Of a stretch of DNA of 64,000 nt, positions 1 to 12,190 are shown one piece after another; the stretch's first letter is position 1; every line of letters begins with the position of its first letter. This DNA is from Heterodera schachtii. Its lineage: Eukaryota > Nematoda > Chromadorea > Rhabditida > Heteroderidae. The position numbers were made by a program, and so were the translations under genes. Location of the stretch: NCBI GenBank assembly GCA_023374025.1, contig SIJG01000106.1:367740-431739 (forward strand), given 5' to 3'. The notes beneath the pieces were generated by a model. It searched no databases, had not been told where the DNA came from, and worked only from the letters and a program-made list of their open reading frames with translations.

Positions 1-366
1 TTTTTTTCTCCCAATTTTTTAAAGGTCGGAATGCTGTCAACCGAGCTTGGCTGCATTCCAATTCTTAGTGATAACACCACAAATTTGGTCAAAGCAGTTG
101 GGCGAGTGCTGAACGGATATGAGGTGCCGAAAAAAGATAAAATTATAAAAAAAGTTAGAATAATATTATTTTAAAATTTAAATTTGACAATGAAACAGAA
201 AATTTTCAATTATTTTTGGCGAAATGAATTTGATTAAGTGCAAAATTTATAAAAATAATTATCTTCTTCGGTTCGGTGGCCTTGTTTTTGAATGAGGAAA
301 CTTGCATTTATTTTAACAAAAAGTTTTAGTAATTAAAAAATTAGGTCCAAAATTTTTTATATTTCC

Positions 367-582
367 TAGAGCTCGGCATTTTGAAAAATTCTGGGCCTGG
401 ATCTGGATTTCCTGTTGGACATGGACCTGGGTTTCCTGGTCAAAAATCCAGGATAATCTAGACCCAGGAGTTGCCGAAAATGACCTGGACCTGGATCGAA
501 GAAAACCCATGTGGCTGAAAATTTGACATGGACCAGGACCCAGGAAAATCCAGGCCTGAATCCAGGTCCAAGCCGAGCTCTA
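367..582. mobile_element. Foldback MITE with CCTGGACCTGGA words
   Basis: Starts TAGAGCTCGGC and ends with its inverse. Flanks ATATTTCC and ATATTTAC match at 7 of 8 positions, as expected for an 8-bp target duplication (hAT-like). The interior is packed with CCTGGACCTGGAT-like words in both orientations. It lies in an intron of the acyl-CoA-synthetase-like gene. No coding capacity. Confidence 0.7.
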
Positions 583-1635
583 ATATTTACCGACAAAAAT
601 TTTTTTTTGGCAATTTGTTTAGGCTGATGTTGCGCCGTTAGAAAAAGTGCCGGCCAATGGACGTCGGGTGGGCGAATTGCGCCTTCGTCCGTTGGCCAAA
701 AACGAAATTTGTTGGCTACGGGCCAAAATTTGAGGAAAACGCCGAATGGGTCAACACGGGGTCGGATTTTTAGAAATTTTTTGCATTTTTTTAAATGCTA
801 AAAGTTTAGCGACTGTGGCCTGCATTCAGCCGGATGGGAACATCGAAATAATTACACAACACAAAATGGATTTGGTAATACAATTTTTGCCGAAATTTTT
901 CCCATTAATAAATAAAAAAATATATAATTTAAAAATCAAGCATATTAATTATGAGATCAATTAGCTGAGGTTCATTGCCATTTTTTCGTTTTTATTTTTA
1001 TGTGAAATAATTAATAATAATAAATTATGTTAATTTATAAAAAATTAATTGCTTTAAAATTATTTAAAATTTATTAATTTAAAACTGTTTACTAGCTTTA
1101 TTTAGAGGATTGAGGGTTTTTTAAATAAATTTTCAAATATTTTATCAAAAATATTAAAGCGAATTAATTTCAATTATTTCAACAATAAATAAACGAAATA
1201 ATTTCTAAAACATAAATTGAATTCGTTTGGGTTTTCCTTTTGGTCATTTCAAAAATAAAACCATAAATTCTTTTTTTTTAAATTAATAATAATTTATTTA
1301 ATTTATTTTTTATGTGTTCGACAAAAGTGGTCGATTGGTGGAGCATTGGAAGATGGAACGGCTAATTGCCACCAGTGAAATGGTCAAAGGTGTTCAAATT
1401 GTTCAGGAAAAGCCGGGCGGTAAAAAATAAATAAACTACAAATTTTATTTAAATTAATTTTTATTTATTTAGCGCCAATAATTGCTGTCATTGTGCCAAA
1501 GTCATTCAACCAAATAACTGTTGCTGATCTGAAGCAAGAAATGATCGCAATCTGCCGGGAACAGAAGGCAAATTGCATGATTAACAGAAATTTTATATTT
1601 ACAAAATAAAATATATTTTAAATTTTATTAATTTT

Positions 1636-1937
1636 TAGAGATCGGCCTGGACCTGGATTTTTCCTGGATTTTTGTCCAGGAAATCCAGGTCAAATGTGAA
1701 AAAAATCCAGGTCCAGGCAAAACAGGAAAAAACTGGATTTTCCTGGACAAAATTTTAGAATTTATTATTTCAAGTGACCGGTGTTTTTTTAAGTTTTCAA
1801 AAAATGATTAAATAATTTTAAAAACACATTATTATTATAAATTAGATATTTTTAGACGTTCCTAAGCAATTAATTGATTTTTTCAAGCATTTGTTTGCAG
1901 GTCCAGGTCCAGGCTTTTTTCAAAATACCGATCTCTA
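1636..1937. mobile_element. Foldback MITE, same word family as the 367-582 element
   Basis: Begins TAGAGATCGGC and ends GCCGATCTCTA-like, with an exact 8-bp duplication TTAATTTT on both sides (1628-1635 and 1938-1945). Arms carry CCTGGACCTGGA and CCAGGTCCAGG words. It is inserted just after the fifth block of the acyl-CoA-synthetase-like gene, where no normal splice donor remains. Confidence 0.8.
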
Positions 1938-2267
1938 TTAATTTTATTTGATTTTCCTACAAAATTTTTTTTTTAAATAATTAATTTAAATATTTTAATT
2001 AAATTAATTCATTATTTTAAAATTTTTTTCCTTAGAAAATTAATTTTATTTAAAAAAACAAAAAATATGAAAATTTCATTAAAATTAATTAATTTGTTTT
2101 TTTTAAAATTAATAATTACATATAATTTTCTAATTCAATTTTTTCTAATTTAGCTTAACCCGCCCGAACAGGTGGCCATTGTGAAGGATTTTCCCCGTGT
2201 GAATACGCGAATTCAAAAATATAAAATTCGTGAAGAATTAAATGCCAGGAAATTGTCGTTATATTAA

Positions 2268-3832
2268 TTTTTTAGAATTTTAAATAATAAATATTACTAA
2301 TTTATTTGTCTTTTTAGTTGCTTCAATTTATAGAAAATTTCATTTCGAATCTTCCATTATTCACTTTGATCACGAGGCGAATAATTATACGGATATAAAA
2401 TCACGAAGAATATTAAATTATATTAAATTACAAAATATGATTTTATTGTAAAATTTTAGTAAACCCTCTAAAATGCTTAAATACGGGTATTGAAAATCAT
2501 TTTAGAGACAAATAAAAAAAATAATTTTAAGTGAAATAAAGACCTCGAAATTTCATATTTTTTAATGCTTATTTTTCACACAAGTTTTTCATTTTTTTAA
2601 AGAATTAATCAAACAAAATTATCCATATTTCTTCTAAAAAATGATTTTTTTAAACAAATTTCCGATCTTTAGGGACCAAAAAGGCCACATTTGGCTGCTG
2701 GGGGCCGTTCTAATAAAGTTTTTTCCGACTTTTTCCCTAAAATAGAAATACTAATTTCCTTATCCAACCTGTTATACCACCACAATTATTATTCACCATA
2801 TCGCATTTGGTTGAGCCCACCACCAAAAATAATAATAATAATAAAATCAAATCGTTTGTCGTCCGTCGCCGGTAATTTTGAATTGGTTGGCGATGTGATT
2901 TTCCGGTTTTTTTGTCCGTTCCCCCGTCCCAACCCCCTGCTGAAAAGAAAGATGCGCAATTTGGGGGGGAGATGAATAATGTGAAATTCGGGGGGCGGAG
3001 GATGGGACGAGCGGTGAATGAACGCACCCTTTTTTGGTGTCCCAACAAATTTCACTACAATAAATTACTCTCGAGACAAAAAAAGATTTATGGGTATAAT
3101 TATTTTTATTTTATTATTTTATAGCCCCCCCCCCCCTATCCCTTTTTTGGGGATGGAAATCTCCGAAAACCTAACATAAAATAATTGCGTTTTTACTTTT
3201 ATGGGGGCACTTTTAATTAATTTAATGGGCGAACTGGCTGGAATTTAGTTTCTTTATCAGTTTATTAATTGGTTAATTAATTAATTAATTAATTAACCCC
3301 TCTCCCAAAATTAAATTTAATTTGTTAATTATACGGGGAAAGAATTCTTATCCGATAGTTTAATGTTGAAAATTGTTACTTCTAAATAATGAATTTTTTA
3401 AGTATCCCAAAGAATATTATATACATTAATAAAAGAAAAATAAAATTCATCAATAAAATTTATTAAATATTTTACACATCGAATTAATTAATAGCTAATT
3501 ATGTCATAAAATTAGAAAATTTACATTACAATTCCCATTTAATCGTTTGTTATTTATTGATTCAATTTAGGGGGTCTCCGATTAACATTTTCAAAAGTTA
3601 ATCACCACTAATATGTATGTAATTATTCTGCATGCAAAATGTTACATTCTTTCGCATTCATAACAATAACAAAAAAGGCATTTTTTTATTTAAAATATTC
3701 AAATTTAATACAAAAAATTTTTAAGCATTTATGTCACAAAAAAATAAATTAAAAGAAACTAATTTTATTTTTAACTTAGAACGAAGAAAATAAATTTAAT
3801 ACAAGTGCGACTTTATAATAAAATAAAATAAA
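2268..3832. other. No supported gene
   Basis: AT-rich sequence. Overlapping open frames at 2690-3060 on both strands show no recognisable domain, splice pattern or codon preference, so none is called. Contains a C12 run near 3125 and a run of AATT repeats near 3270. Confidence 0.5.
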
Positions 3833-4036
3833 TAGGGCTGGAATTTTTCTTAAAATTTTTTTTTATTTTCTGAAAACTCAAAACATATTAAAATTTAATA
3901 TTTAAAAAAGATGGAAATATGCTAAAATATGTAAAATTCAATTTTGTTCGTCAACATAAAAAAAAATGTTTTTCCAACTATTCAAAGCAATTAGAATCCA
4001 GGTAAAAGGGTATTTAAACGAAATTTTCCAACCCTA
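3833..4036. mobile_element. Short foldback MITE (TAGGGCTGGAA termini)
   Basis: Left end TAGGGCTGGAATTTTT is the inverse of right end AAATTTTCCAACCCTA, with one or two mismatches. Flanks AAAATAAA and ATAATAAA match at 7 of 8 bases. Non-coding interior with AAATATGTAAA-like words, related to the 23780-24304 element. Confidence 0.65.
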
Positions 4037-4574
4037 ATAATAAATATAAATAAATTTGCTAATAAATATAAATCAGAAATAATTTAATTAAAAAATTTAT
4101 ATCATATTCTTTAATGAAATGGGGCATAAACATTGTTTTGAGTCTTTCTCATGCCTCAAGCAAATTTTCAAATGCTTTTTATTATGCAATGTGCTGACTC
4201 AGAATTTCCTAAGCTGACATTTTTATGACATTTATTTGTGTTAAAGGTTTTGAATGAATAATTAATCAAACATTTATTGACCAATTAAGAAAAAAGTTAT
4301 GCCCTATGGACGCCTAAAAGTCCATTGGATGACCTTAATTAAGTTTACATTAAAGTCATTTTCGCATCTTTTTGGCTATAACTTTTTTTTATATCCACAA
4401 ATTTATTAAATTTGCAGGTTAACAAAGCTTGTCAAACTCTTTCGAAAAACGTTAAAATTTTAAAATTTTATGAAACAAAAAAATCTTTAGCGCTTGGCGC
4501 CGAATTACCCTGTCCGCATTTCGAGAACTTTCCCTTTTTCATTCAAGAATTTTTTCATTTTTACCAACAGTTCA

Positions 4575-6058
4575 ATGCCTTTTCTATTTTCTTTATTTTT
4601 TACCATTTTGGCATTGTGTTTTGGCCAAAATTTGGGTTTAAATCCCAGCGATCAGCAGCCCGTGGAAGTGATCAAGCTGGACGCAGAATGGGCATGCGGA
4701 ACGGACAGTTTCTCACGAGTTTGTTTTTATTTCATAATATAATAAAATTATTAATATTTTAATATTAATTAATTATTTAATATTAAAGTATATATGTAAT
4801 ATTCAAAATATTTTTGATATAAAAAGATTCATTAATTGTTTATTAAAATTATATCAGAAAACAATTTTCAGTTTCTCGCCGAATCAACGGTCGAGAAAGA
4901 CTGCCCGGAAAAGAAAAGTTTTTTTATTAAATGAAGTTAATTAATTAATAATTGCGCCTAATTAAGATGCAATTAACAACTGTTGCGTGGCGCATGACAA
5001 GTAAAAAAGAATTAAGAAATATAAATTGATTTTATTTTTTAAGATGCTATGAAGATCAAAAGGGCCTTAAGAATTGTGATGACACATTCTGCAACTGCCT
5101 AGAAGTAAAATTAAATTTATCTTTTTTAAAATATTAATTTTATAAAATAATAAATTTAAAGAATATATGGATTTTTTTTTTTGAGGATTTCCAAAAATTT
5201 CCGTAAAAAATACTTTTCTCTTTACTCTTTGTAAAACATTTAATTTTATTTTTCTCTTCTTTAGCTGACATAAAAATTTTCATTAATTTTTTAAATTTAT
5301 CATAATATAAATTAAAAATAATAAATTTTTAGCATATTTGAATTTGGAAAAAATTTTCGAAATTGAAAATATCGAAATTATGAATTAAAATTCTCGGGCT
5401 CTGATCCCAACTTTTTCAAAATTCCGGGCCTTATTATTTCAGTCCAAAAAAAATTTTGGTTTTCGGCACGAATCAGTTTTCCGGCAGGGAAAACAAATAA
5501 GGATTATGTGTGCCATGGATAACTTCTCCATATGGATGGCTTGAGGGGTTACAAAAACTCAAATTATACCGGATTAAAAACCAATAAAATTAATTATATT
5601 TTTAATGCAATTTTGTACAATTAAGATAGCGTCGACCGGAAGTGAGGTGTGCAGCCGGGAAGATGCTCCCTACTTTTGTCAGCTTGTCCGCCAATTTGGC
5701 GAACAGTTTACAACGAATCGGCAAAGTGGGCAAAAAAAAAAAGCACAAATAAATGATGGCACCTTTTTCATTTTTATTACCTTCCAAATTTTCAAAAATT
5801 TTATTTCTAAATTTTTGGGAACGAATTTGGCACTTTTTTCTTGAATGCCAAAGAAAGGAAAATATTAAAATTGGTATTAAATTTTGGAAATCTTTGGAAA
5901 TATTTATATACATTAAAAAAATGGTAATTCCTGTTATTATCAGATCGATCACTGACAAAATGCGAATTGGTCCGTTCGGGCCGGTGGCACCGATTGTGCC
6001 GGCAAAAGTGAACAATGGGCAGCAGCGGAAAAAGCGAAGAATGCGACGACGAAAGTGA
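4575..6058 (+). CDS. Secreted phospholipase A2-like protein
   Basis: Multi-exon gene whose product begins MPFLFSLFFTILALCFGQ, a clear signal peptide, so it is probably secreted or endomembrane. Exons: 4575-4718, 4872-4917, 4967-5000, 5044-5104, 5626-5725 and a last exon from 5944. Exons 2-4 join in phase to give NNCCVAHDKCYEDQ, the PLA2 active-site pattern CCxxHDxCY with the His-Asp pair, followed by a Cys-rich stretch (NCDDTFCNCLE). The segment WACGTDSFS sits where secreted PLA2s have the calcium loop, but lacks the usual second Gly; similar loops occur in nematode PLA2-like proteins as I recall them. Expected role: hydrolysis of phospholipid sn-2 esters, unproven here. The C-terminus is uncertain: exon 6 stops at 6011 in the frame set by the best donor, or at 6058 in another frame with a very basic tail (RKKRRMRRRK). 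Confidence 0.75.
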
Positions 6059-6571
6059 AAAAAATATGTGAACAAATTGTAATGTATGAGAAAACAATTG
6101 AGAAATGGTGTAAAAATTACTGGATAAAAAATTAAAGGAAAATGGTTTTTAATATAAATAATAATAATAATAATGCATTTTTTCAAAATAAATTTAAATA
6201 TAAAATGAGAAATATTAATTAATTATCTTAAAAATTAAAAAAAAAAACTATTTTTTCTTTTTTCAATTTAATATTTCGAAATAAAATTAATCTATAGTGA
6301 AAGATTTCATTAAAATTCAAAGATAAAACGCTTTCATCTAATTAGTATCTTGAAAAAAAAAAAAAAATAAAATTCAAATATAATTTTTAAATTATTCATT
6401 TAATATTTTTCTTTTTCATACGTTAAAAATTGACATACATAGTTTTACTTATTCTGAAACTTTTCTTCTTTAATTTATTATTTTGTAATTATAAAAAATC
6501 AGAATTTTCCACAATATTTGATAATTTTTGCATTAAAATTAAAAAAAATATATTTTAATTACAAAAGTACA
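6059..6571. other. AT-rich intergenic stretch
   Basis: Nothing recognised; homopolymeric A runs and TAA repeats only. Confidence 0.5.
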
Positions 6572-6718
6572 ATGAAAAAAGAGGTTAAATTGGTACTGGT
6601 GCTGTTGTGCTGTTGTGCTCTTACCCAATTTTCAGGATCAATTTTTTCGGAAATTGCATTCGAATTTTGTGATCATTTGTCCTTGACCCTTTGTCCGACC
6701 GAAAATTTTTCGGTTTAA
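6572..6718 (+). CDS. Possible small secreted peptide (weak)
   Basis: Open frame of 48 codons starting MKKEVKLVLVLLCCCALTQ, which looks like a signal peptide, followed by a short Cys-containing tail. The opposite strand (6850-6638) also has a 70-codon Cys-rich frame (CYCGNDFQCG), so either strand could be the real one, perhaps as one exon of a larger gene. No family recognised, no paralogue in the window and no defined splice sites. Low confidence. Confidence 0.25.
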   Translation: MKKEVKLVLVLLCCCALTQFSGSIFSEIAFEFCDHLSLTLCPTENFSV

Positions 6719-6850
6719 TTCATCGCGCGGTTTGACCTCAAAAATTGCGCCGCATTGAAAGTCATTCCCGCAATAACATTCGGTTTTGATGCGTTCTCCC
6801 ATTATCAATTTTATGGGGGTTGTTTGTGTGAACGAACATTTACAATACAT

Positions 6851-7570
6851 ATTTATTATTTATTGATAAATATATTTTTATTATTTTTTTATATTTAAAA
6901 ATTATTTATTAAAATTTATTTTTTTATTTATAAATTTTAAATTAATTCTTTTAGAAATTTTATAAAAATATTTTTCAATTAATGTTTTATAATTAAAAAT
7001 TTATTATTATTGAATTTATTTTTTCTTTTCTTAATTATAAATTTAAATTCAATTACTTTTGAAATTTTTATAAAAATATTTTCATTTAATTTTTTGTGTT
7101 TATTTATTTTATGCCAACCTTATAATTTATTTAAATGTATTAATTATTATCAATTAAAATAAATACTTTAAAAATATTTAATTAAATTCTTTTTTTTCTT
7201 TTAAAGAAATTTAATCTAAAAGTATTTCAATGACTTTCTATGTATTATTTACTTCGACGAAGAGCATCAGCTGTTTTTCACATTTTGAGCCCTGAATTTT
7301 TTAAAAAGATTTTAAATCTCCCATTTTGAAACTTACCAACAACAATTTATCGATTTAAATAAATTATTAAACGAAAAACAAAATCATTTTAAATTTTAAA
7401 ATTTATTTAAAATTAATTTATTTTTATTAACATTTTCTATTAAATATTTATAATTATTTGTTAAAACAAATTCAAAATTATTTAGACAAAATATAGAAAA
7501 TTATCAATGAATAAATTATTTAATTTTATATATTTTTTTATTTTTCAATTTTTATTTATTTATTTTTTTG
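6851..7570. other. AT-rich intergenic stretch
   Basis: Over 80% A+T by eye; no gene, repeat boundary or RNA recognised. Likely holds the promoter of the membrane-protein gene that follows. Confidence 0.5.
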
Positions 7571-8708
7571 ATGCGAATTCCGTCCCCATTTTTGGCCGCC
7601 AATTATGTGCTTGCAACTGTTGCAATTTGTGCTGCAATTTTTGCACTCGGCTTATGGTTTTTCGTGTTGAAAAGCAATCAGTACAACCCAACTTTGGCTA
7701 CTGTGGAAGATGATGATACTACGGTGACGGATTCGCCCTTGCATACTGTACCTGGAAGGGCACAAAAATTATATTTATTTCATACCAATTTTTTGAGATG
7801 GAAGAATTTTTTGACACGGATGGGATGGCATCGAAAATGGTTGCTAGCCGTGCCGAAAATCAGCTGATCAGACAAATGGAGCAGCCGATCAAGTTGGACG
7901 AGTACGGCATGGCACCGATGGACGACGGCACGAAAATGGTCAGCAAAAAACTCAAATTAATTTCGCGTCAATGACACACATTTGGCACAGTCAAGATTTT
8001 GAAAGCTAATAATTTTTGACTCAAAAATCTTATTTTAATCGTTGAATTTTGAAATTTTAGTTCCTTATTTTTGATAATTTATTGGAGTCCTTCAAAAAGC
8101 TCATTTAGCTGTCAAAAACCCCTCATTAAAAATAATTATAAGACAATGGTTTAATTATGAACTTTTTAACTCAAATTTTTCAAAAGGAAATGTTGGGATT
8201 ATTTAATATTTAATTAGTTAACCAAAAATACCCAATTTTAAAGTTTTTTTGAATAAAAAAAACAAAACTCCTCACCGATTGACAAAAAGCCAAAATAAAT
8301 CCTCAAAAACCCGCAAAATTTCAAGCATCATAAAGATCCTCAAAATCTCTTTAAAAAACCAATCTTAAATGAGGAGCCTCACATTTAGGAATTCTGTTAA
8401 TTCCTTATTTTGTACTTTTATTACAAAACTTAAAATATGTTTTTAATATTTTTAATCTTAAAATTTTACAATTTTATTCCTACTCTTTGAAATATTTCAA
8501 CATTTTTGTCAAATATTACATTAATTTCTTATTTAATTACCAAATAATTTGCTTTTTTCCGGTCGGCTCATCGCCGTCATCCCTCCCCAATTCGGAGGTT
8601 GAAGAAGTGCCATTCCGACGCATTTTGATGAAGCCGTTATGTGCCAACCGCAGCAGCAATGATGCCGAGGAGCAACAGCAACAACAACAACAGTCGACTT
8701 TGTGCTAA
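7571..8708 (+). CDS. Single-pass membrane protein with poly-Gln tail, function unknown
   Basis: Three exons give about 154 residues: 7571-7747, 7798-7938 and 8562-8708. Residues near 10-33 (YVLATVAICAAIFALGLWFF) form one hydrophobic helix, suggesting a type II or signal-anchor membrane protein. The rest is acidic/polar (VEDDDTTVTD) and ends with a Gln run before STLC. Exon 1 to 2 uses a GT-AG intron in phase 0. The long second intron starts GTCAGC; at its expected 3' end the sequence is TTTTCCG, not TTTTCAG, and the frame is open from there. The third exon and its flank are duplicated near 28.5 kb without exons 1-2. It lies tail-to-tail with the receptor gene at 9.3-11.1 kb. No family recognised. 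Confidence 0.55.
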
Positions 8709-9295
8709 ATTGTTTTGTGCCCAAATAACGGGACGGACAATGGACAAAAATCCCAATTTTCTGATCATTTATCCTCCCGGCGTATTTGAACAGTTTTTTT
8801 AGAATTTAAAAATATTATTACATTTCTTAAGCATCACTTTTTTGGCTATGCATTTTTTTTATTTATATTTCTTTTTGCATAATCGGTGAATAAATTTAAT
8901 TGATAAAAATTTTTTCATGTCCCATAAATATTGGAAGGAATCTAAATTTATTTATTTTAACAAATTTACATTTTACTTTTTTGCCAACTAATTATTGTAT
9001 AATTAAATCCACCAAACTATTTTTTGCTATGCTGTTTTTTATTTTCCTTTAAAAGAATGAATTAAATGATTAAAATAATATTTTTTCTTTAAAAAACAAA
9101 TTTTTTTGTGTTGTGACCCTAAAGGCATAACAAATTTTAATTTATTTAATTGTGATACAAAGCGTTTTTATTCATTTTTATTTTTGCTAATCAGTAATAA
9201 TAACATTTAATGAAAATTAGTTTCTTTTTTAATTAAATTGAAAATTTAAAAAATTAGTGGTGACGAATTTGGGTATTAATATTTCTTATTATCGT
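8709..9295. other. Convergent intergenic spacer, duplicated elsewhere
   Basis: AT-rich spacer between the 3' ends of the membrane-protein gene and receptor copy A. A related spacer follows the orphan exon at 28.6-29.2 kb, showing that both lie in one duplicated segment. A remnant of the ancestral receptor tail (down to 9255) lies beyond the stop of copy A. Confidence 0.5.
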
Positions 9296-11143
9296 CATTT
9301 GGGTTGAACGGATAACATTTATGTTGTTGTTGTTGCTTGGGTTGACATTTCGCATTTGGACAGTACCAATTGTTTGGACAACTAAAAAAGATTACGGTAA
9401 AATGGCATTTAATTAAATTAAAATAAATTTTAATTTAAACAAATTATTTTTTGAAAATTTTACCATTATTTTTTCTGAAATGACCAGACAATGCAACGAA
9501 TTCTTTCTTGAATACTTGACGATATTCAGTGCTTAAAACATTCATTAATAAATTTAATGTTTAAATAATGATCAAAAAATAAAAATATTAAAAAAAATTT
9601 TGTTGACAAATTAACACCTGTTAAAATAAAGGACAATCGCATTTGATCCGGCAGAAGCATTCAACAAAATGCCAGCAATAAAACCGAATTGCCATGCACG
9701 AATTGGGGAACTTAAAAATTGAATTTATTAATTTTAAAATAATTATAAAAATTTTTTTTTATTATATTTACCCAAAAAGTGAGCCAAATGCGTTGATAAA
9801 TTGATACATGGCCAACGTAAACAAATACCCGCCAATATTAATCAACAAAATGATGATCAATGACCGCAACACTTTTGTGTTCGTTTGTTGGGTTACTGTA
9901 AAAAGTATTTTGAATTTATTTAAAATTTTGGCAAAGTGCCAAAGAAATGAATGCCAAAATTTACCGCCATTTTTGCATCGGATGATCACAAAAATGGCCA
10001 CATAACACAAAATGCAGCAAAGGCAGAGAATGAATGTGCCGCCGATGAATAAGTACCACGCATGGCCCTGAAGGGTTTCGGCCACTAAGCCAGTGGTGTC
10101 ACTGAAAATAAAATTTAGAAAATATTAATAAATTAAAGAAAATAAAAATTAAATTAAAAAATAAACAATTAAACATTTTCTATTTTAATTGGAACTAATG
10201 GCCTACTCATTAGCATATTCAACTGCAAATTCGAGCACATAAAGCACTGTAAATGCACCATAAACTATGCAAATGAACAAATGGCAAAGCAGATACGGTA
10301 ATTTGTACTGCGCAAAAATGGCCGAATGTCTGTAAAATATTTAATTAAAAATGTGAAATTAATAATAATTTATTTTAAAATAAACCATACTTAAATGGAA
10401 AAATTACGGCAAAAACTCGGTCAATTGCAGCACAAAGCATTGCCATTAAGCCACAATTCAAAGCAAAAATCATTGGCTAAAATTTGAAAAACTAAAAATT
10501 AAATTTGGAAATTATCAAAATTTACCGTCATAATTAAATCAGCAGTGAGCAAACTGACAAAATTTGTGCCCGAAATGACAACAACTAGGAAAAAAGTGTG
10601 CCCAATTTGGTGGACCAATTCACAAAGACAAATCAGTGCCATCAGAAAATTGGCGGAGCCGCGGAGGGAACTGAAAAATGGGAAATTTAAACTAATTAAA
10701 ATGCAATTTAATTATTGTAATTAAAATAAAAATGCCATGGCATTTACTTGGATTTGACTGTGACCGCTAAAACTGTGCCATTCAACACAATGCCAACCAA
10801 CGCAACCAAATTCAGCACAACGGCCGGCACAATCAAATCGGCGGATGGACCGGCGAAACGATAGGCCAAATAAAGCTTAAAACAATAAAATTTTTCAAAT
10901 ACCTATTAAAATAATTTCATAATTTTATAAAATAAATTTCGAATTTTCATATTTGAATGTTTAATTAATTTCATAGTAATTTTATGATGAAATTTAAAGT
11001 TCTTTATAAGAAAAAATATTTTTATTCCCTTCAATATTTCATTTATAAATTATTTTTATATTTATTAAATATTTATTTTATATTTTAATTATTATTTATA
11101 TTTATTTTACCGCATTTTCGGCGCTGGTGTTCATTGAGGGCAT
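9296..11143 (-). CDS. srsx-like chemosensory 7TM receptor, copy A
   Basis: Ten exons, transcribed right to left: 11143-11111, 10875-10748, 10670-10526, 10476-10391, 10329-10207, 10101-9965, 9895-9772, 9710-9618, 9531-9464 and 9381-9296. All joints keep one frame, giving about 340 residues. It starts MPSMNTSAENA (extracellular N-glycosylation site NTS). TM1 follows GPSADLIVP; TM2 carries LRGSANFLMALICLCELVHQ, a hallmark of the srsx family. The TM3 end has DRVFAV in place of DRY, and TM6 reads RSLIIILLINIGGYL. Expected role: chemosensory GPCR in sensory neuron membrane. The last exon is one base short relative to paralogues, so the tail ends at TGA 9296-9298 instead of ...IRHH. The first intron of the body uses a GT donor. 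Near-duplicate of pseudogene D at 29.2-31.6 kb. Confidence 0.8.
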
Positions 11144-11410
11144 TTTATGCTGTAATTTTTGGCTAATTAATGAATTAAAAAGTGAATAAAATGAATTTAA
11201 TATTTCTTTTTATATTATTTTTCTTCAATTTCTGTCTTAAATTTCTTTTTTTAATTTAAGTACTATTCCCATTCTAATGTGAGAATTAATTTTCTTAATA
11301 AATTGTCTCCAATAAAAATGTTCAAATTCTAATTAGATAACATCAATATCATCATTCTAAATTGGGCGCCCTGGCGTAAGTCATTTTATATATATATATA
11401 TATTTTTTAT

Positions 11411-11627
11411 TTAAATTTCCACATTTTATGGCTTAATTTGAACCAATGCGTGCCATAAGTTTTCTTTTTTGGTTTGTCTAATTATAACAAATAAAATTTT
11501 TATAAATACTAAATGTTAATTAAAATTTAAAATTAGACGAACAAAAAAAGAAACTTATGGCACGCATTGGTTAAACAAAATGTGACAACGGAATGGAAAC
11601 ACTTAAGCCATAAAATATGGAAATTTA
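11411..11627. repeat. Long imperfect hairpin (foldback element)
   Basis: Left arm around AAATTTCCACATTTTATGG and GCGTGCCATAAGTTT is inverted on the right (AAACTTATGGCACGC ... CCATAAAATATGGAAATTT). Arms of about 75-90 bp surround an AT-rich loop. A half-copy with related words (AATTTCCAA ... AGTGCCATAATTTAC) lies near 41570-41660. It lies just upstream of receptor copy A, in a stretch that also has a TA repeat at 11389-11402. No coding frame. Confidence 0.65.
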
Positions 11628-11856
11628 AACAAAAATAAATAAAATTAAATCTCAAAAATTAGAGTTATTTACAAACGATAATTAATGCAAAAAAAGAAGA
11701 TATAATACTAAAAAGTTCAAAAGCACATTTTATTTAATGAAGAAACAAATTTTAAGCTCAAAATAAATTCTCTTATTCCAAAAATATGACAAATTCATTT
11801 TAATTTTTTAATATTTCGGCCAAATTTGAGCCAAAAATGAACTGTCCAATGCCAAC

Positions 11857-12190
11857 TAGATCCCGGAATTTTGAAAAAGTCGGGATTGGGATTTGGGATT
11901 GGCATCAGACCGGGATAGGATTATCGGTATCCAAATCCAGGTTTTTTTTATTGTGATTTGAATACCAACCCCGGGATTCAAGTCCCAATTTTTTTGGGAT
12001 TCTGTTCCCGGTCGGTCGCCGGCCGGGATTCGGGGTTTTTCCAAAAAATGAGAAATTCAAGCAAAATTTTCTAAAAATGATGGGATTCAAATTATCAGGA
12101 TCCCGATCCCGGCTCTTTGTTCCGAAAAGCCGGGAACGGCATCGGGATCTCGGGAAAATCCCGGCGGGATCCAGACTCCGTCCGGCTCTA
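11857..12190. mobile_element. Foldback MITE with CCGGGATC words
   Basis: Starts TAGATCCCGG and ends CCGGCTCTA. The interior is full of CGGGAT / ATCCCG words in both orientations and is much more GC-rich than its surroundings. Flanks ATGCCAAC and ATGTCACC match at 6 of 8, a decayed 8-bp duplication. It lies within the upstream sequence shared by the receptor copies. Confidence 0.6.

Larger units (their letters stand above)
25..2267 (+). pseudogene. AMP-binding / acyl-CoA synthetase-like gene, 3' part, degraded
   Basis: Six exon-like blocks on the plus strand resemble the C-terminal part of an adenylate-forming acyl-CoA synthetase, an enzyme that activates fatty acids with ATP and CoA. Block 25-123 reads VGMLSTELG...VGRVLNGYE; block 623-760 reads NGRRVGELRLR, like the family's PGEVGELxVRG; block 810-874 reads IQPDGNIEI...KMDL, like DEDGxLxIxDRxKDL. 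Later blocks are 1328-1419, 1473-1599 and 2154-2267 (ends KLSLY, TAA). The 5' half lies outside the window. Block 2 contains an in-frame TGA near 731 and needs a frame change to reach EENAEWVNTG; no clean GT donor follows block 5, where a foldback element is inserted. I see a decayed copy, though an unusual splice pattern is possible. Family assignment rests on motif order by eye. Confidence 0.55.

Noticed and set aside
2691..3124. Overlapping open frames on both strands (94-103 codons)
   Set aside because: No domain, signal peptide, paralogue or splice context; composition suggests chance frames in a slightly GC-richer patch.
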